Source of the DNA: Pseudoscleropodium purum
Taxonomy: Eukaryota > Streptophyta > Bryopsida > Hypnales > Brachytheciaceae
NCBI GenBank assembly: GCA_963969395.1
Contig: OZ017796.1
Coordinates: 3,288,501 to 3,352,500 of the forward strand
DNA: 64,000 nucleotides
Direction of reading: 5' to 3'
Below, piece by piece: positions 59,516-64,000 of this stretch. The notes beneath the pieces are model-generated. The model did no database searches, had not been told where the DNA came from, and saw only the letters and a list, made by a program, of their open reading frames with translations. Position 1 is the first letter of the stretch. Each line of letters begins with the position of its first letter. The position numbers were made by a program, and so were the translations under genes.

Positions 59516-60565
59516 CTAGTGAAACCCCCCACGGGAATTCCCCATAAGTGCCCCATAGTGATACTGGTTGCCTTGGGGCGCACCATTAGGGTTGAAGCCC
59601 ACCGGGTTCCACACTTTGGGATTCAGAGGATCCGCCACCCACTGCAGCTTGCTCATGTTCACATTCTCGGAGAACACCATGGTGAACTCGCCCGTTTTCT
59701 CCAACTGGCCTTTCTTCCCTGCACGCAACACCAGATTCGTCTTGTGGAAGGAGAAGACACCGTTTGTCAGACGAACTATGTCGCCTGGCAAGAAGGCGTC
59801 ACACTCATTTCCCCAGAGCTGTAAATGAACTGCTGCAGTCGCGTCTGCCACTAACGCCACTGATACTAGAGGCCCCGCTTCACCTATCCTTGAAAGTGGT
59901 CCCTTTTCCAAAACTATAAACGTCAGGTTGATGTTGGTTGTCACCGATGGTCTCAGGTCCTGCCCACAAGTAAAAGAGTGAGTTTGATCAGCGTCAATGG
60001 CTAAGCAACGTTATCCCCTAAAAGATCAAGGATTCATGCCTTGAAAATGGCCAATTCAAGTTGATCATATTGTGAAAATTATAAATCAGATGGGGTCAAT
60101 TTTATATCACTAGAATCAATGACGAATATTGTAGGTGATGGTCAAAAAATATATAACATTGACGACAAGAAAATCTTCATATGACCAACTCAAAATTGCG
60201 AAAAACAACGTTAGGCCCGGTTTAGGACTCTTGGTCCTTCACGCGTAATCAACTGCAAACTTAATTACTGCAATATTTGCGAGGTGGACATGTCATGCAG
60301 ATATTCGAAAGGTTCAAAATCTCGGTGCAAGGGATTTTGAATCATTTAATAATCTCCTCGCAATTTCCATTATCAGAGAGTCTCCGAAGATAGATTCACC
60401 TTCAATTAACAGCTCTTATCAGATAAAAGTATCACCAATCCACAATGAGAACCAAGGACAAGCATTCGTAAGTTCAGATAGACCAATTGAAGAGGGGCAT
60501 TCGTAAGATAATACCTTAATTTGAAGAGGGGCTTGTGTGGGCGATGCCACCTGCTGCTGAGCCAT
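59516..60565 (-). CDS. SOSS complex subunit B-like OB-fold protein
   Basis: Related to SOSS-B1/NABP (hSSB1), single-stranded nucleic-acid-binding proteins of the DNA damage response. Two coding exons: 60,565-60,515 (MAQQQVASPTQAPLQIK) and 59,959-59,516. They join in phase 0 (attaag|gtatta to gggcag|gacctg) and give 164 residues. The OB fold is seen as NINLTFIVLEKG, VALVADATAAVHLQLWGNE, LPGDIVRLTNGVFSFHKTNL and VLRAGKKGQLEKTGEFTMVF, strand by strand like the plant SOSS-B homologues. The tail is short and Gly/Asn/Pro-rich. The exon 1 ATG is preceded by an acceptor-like tgcttcag, so a non-coding first exon is likely. It reads in the same direction as the VMA21-like gene 180 bases upstream. Confidence 0.88.
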
Positions 60566-60746
60566 TGGAACTTCTGACACAAGTCCTGAAGCAGAGTGCA
60601 TTAGGTCAGAGCAAACTTTTCAAAACGCTATGATAATACGGAGTATATTTTTGAGCAAATTTAGACGTAGTGATCGGCTACTGCAATCAACTCATCTGCC
60701 TTACTAGATTCGGAAAGAATGAATAACGATGGAGAAGAACGCTTAC

Positions 60747-61061
60747 TCAGTCGGTTTTCGCGGCACTCCCAGACGTGCCTTGCTCGTGAGCCACGCTAGC
60801 TCTTGCTTTTGAAAGGAAGGCGGGGTCCGGCTGCGGGGTAGCCCTAACGGGCTTCTCTCGTAGAGCTAGGATGATGTAACAAACGATGACGACGTTCACT
60901 GAAAGTACTGCAAGTAACCCGCTCCACAAGGTCGTCGACTGTTGCGACAATCCCTCACTTCCCGGAAACAGCTGATTGTTGAAGGCGTACAAAACCAAGA
61001 GAGGCAATCCCCACATCAACAAAGACGTGACGCCAAACAGGACCAATACGTGAGCCCCCAT
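60747..61061 (-). CDS. VMA21-like V-ATPase assembly protein
   Basis: A small ER membrane protein needed to assemble the V0 sector of the vacuolar proton pump in other organisms. It has 104 residues from the ATG at 61,061. There are two membrane segments: VLVLFGVTSLLMWGLPLLVL (about 4-23) and LLAVLSVNVVIVCYIILAL (about 46-64), linked by a luminal loop with AFNNQLFPGSEGLS. Plant VMA21-like proteins share the YAFN and SVNVVI motifs and the following ALRE and PDPAFL. The tail is hydrophilic and ends AAKTD; I see no clear KK retrieval signal. An acceptor-like catctgcag lies 34 bases upstream of the ATG, suggesting an intron in the 5' leader. Confidence 0.82.
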   Translation of the reverse strand: MGAHVLVLFGVTSLLMWGLPLLVLYAFNNQLFPGSEGLSQQSTTLWSGLLAVLSVNVVIVCYIILALREKPVRATPQPDPAFLSKARASVAHEQGTSGSAAKTD

Positions 61062-61751
61062 GTAAGGAAACGTACACAAACCTCAGACCTGCAGATGCGA
61101 AACAGGATCCAAATTCATTACGGCAAAACGGCAAAACCCTAACACCGCTACGTCAGAGTAATGCCGTCACGAAAGCTTCGATTGGAGCATCTGATCATTT
61201 CCATGCAAATTGTAACCCCTTGCAAAACCCTAAAAGGCGAAGTATATCACAGCATCGATATTTTTGTAACCCAGTAGGAACATCACTAATAATAAGTTTC
61301 TCGGATCGAAACAATTCAAACAAAAGAAATAACATCCGATTCTTTCTACATCTTCGGAAGAGATCCTTCGAATCATAAACAAAATCCAAGTTCGCGAAAC
61401 CAAATAATTTATCCCCAATATCAATCTTTCGTGAAACTCTACCCAAACAAAGAATCACATACGGCAGATAATCAAGCACGTAGAATAAGCAGTCATTCCT
61501 TCAAAACTGCTACTCCCATGAACGCTACTTTGATGAACACACATAGCAGATCACGTACCAGCAAGCCCCTGAACAAGTGGAAGCAAATGTCCTCGTAAAA
61601 TCGACAAGACAGGCGCAAAGAAAGTCAAACGGCGAATAAAGTATGCAAACAGAAAAGGGATAAGTCCTCTCAACAAAACTGGCACGCTCAAGAAAAACTA
61701 AATGCTCAACATCACCTTGTCCGTATTCACACCGCCCACCCTAATCCAGAG

Positions 61752-61759
61752 TATTTATA
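61752..61759 (-). promoter_or_regulatory. Candidate TATA box of the divergent promoter
   Basis: The minus strand reads tataaata, a close match to the consensus, about 690 bases upstream of the VMA21-like ATG, which fits a leader with an intron. On the plus strand the same site reads tatttata and could also serve DIM1. Telo-box-like motifs (accctaa / ttagggtt) lie within 30 bases on either side. Confidence 0.45.
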
Positions 61760-62201
61760 GCAGGGGCCAAATTAGGGTTAGGTCGGAAGTTGCTCTGTTG
61801 CCTTTCCAGTGTGATCTTCCCATGGAACTATCCAGAGAGTTCAGACTGCAGATCCTCGGTGGTTGGGTTCGTGCTTGTGGAGCAATTTTATTCACAGAAT
61901 TGTTGGCTAATTTGCAAGTTGTAGCCTAAAATCTTGAGCTCTGTGCTGCTTTGGGCTGGACCACGTTCCTTTTGATTTGAAATTACGAGATATGAATTTT
62001 GGCGCAGAGCTTTTTCTTTTTTCTAGAAGCAAGCGCCTTCTTCATTGCCTCAGGACTACCGAAGGATTGCATGTATGAACGAGTGCCTGCGAGCTGCTAG
62101 TGGAAATCTACGAAGAGGTCCTGCCAGATTTTTGTTTCAAGCTCTTCAGGGGTCCTTGCTTCAATTCCATCAGCGCGCGAGAGCTTCCTCGAATACTTTG
62201 A

Positions 62202-64000
<1,799 letters not shown>

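Overview
This is nuclear DNA of a land plant. The evidence is split eukaryotic genes with GT-AG introns (ENOD8-type GDSL esterases, a SINA-like ubiquitin ligase, a SOSS-B-like OB-fold protein, a VMA21-like protein, DIM1), plant-type Ty3/gypsy, Ty1/copia and hAT transposons, and long AT-rich spacers. The exact lineage cannot be read from the sequence. Short introns, moderately GC-rich exons and very AT-rich spacers would fit a moss, lycophyte, fern or gymnosperm, and I do not choose between them.

Positions 1-14,032 are retrotransposon territory. A decayed minus-strand Ty3/gypsy element (gag, protease, reverse transcriptase, RNase H, integrase, plus an extra downstream ORF) has one LTR from 2137 and a second, truncated LTR at 13,815-14,032. 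Three GC-rich nonautonomous hAT elements of one family (944-1232, 3149-3410, 6586-6875) lie in or beside it, each flanked by an 8-bp target-site duplication.

Positions 14,033-26,392 are the most unusual part. A left end of the same hAT family begins inside the right LTR. It is followed by a minus-strand hAT transposase gene with a very long acidic tail, an internal GC island, an AT-rich spacer with a small orphan ORF, a second GC island, a plus-strand gene for a divergent protein-kinase-like protein (HND, N and DWG motifs), and finally a right end of the same family at 26,392. The parts are arranged as one large (12.4 kb) hAT element with a kinase-like passenger gene, but the two flanks do not share a target-site duplication. 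A chimera or truncated pair is therefore also possible. The transposase and kinase-like frames are open except for three in-frame stops, each one C-to-T change away from a sense codon.

Positions 26,393-31,990 are AT-rich and hold no convincing gene. A two-exon SINA-like E3 ligase gene lies at 32,027-33,670. Two five-exon GDSL esterase genes on the minus strand (37,561-39,829 and 46,650-49,528) are a segmental duplication that includes flanking DNA. A copia RNase H fragment lies just before the second copy. Positions 50,900-55,250 are AT-rich and empty, and 55,260-58,300 hold the decayed remains of a different hAT-type transposase.

Positions 59,500-64,000 are a compact housekeeping cluster: SOSS-B-like and VMA21-like genes on the minus strand, divergent from the rRNA dimethylase gene DIM1 on the plus strand. 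DIM1 runs off the right edge. The intergenic promoter region contains a TATA box and telo-box motifs.
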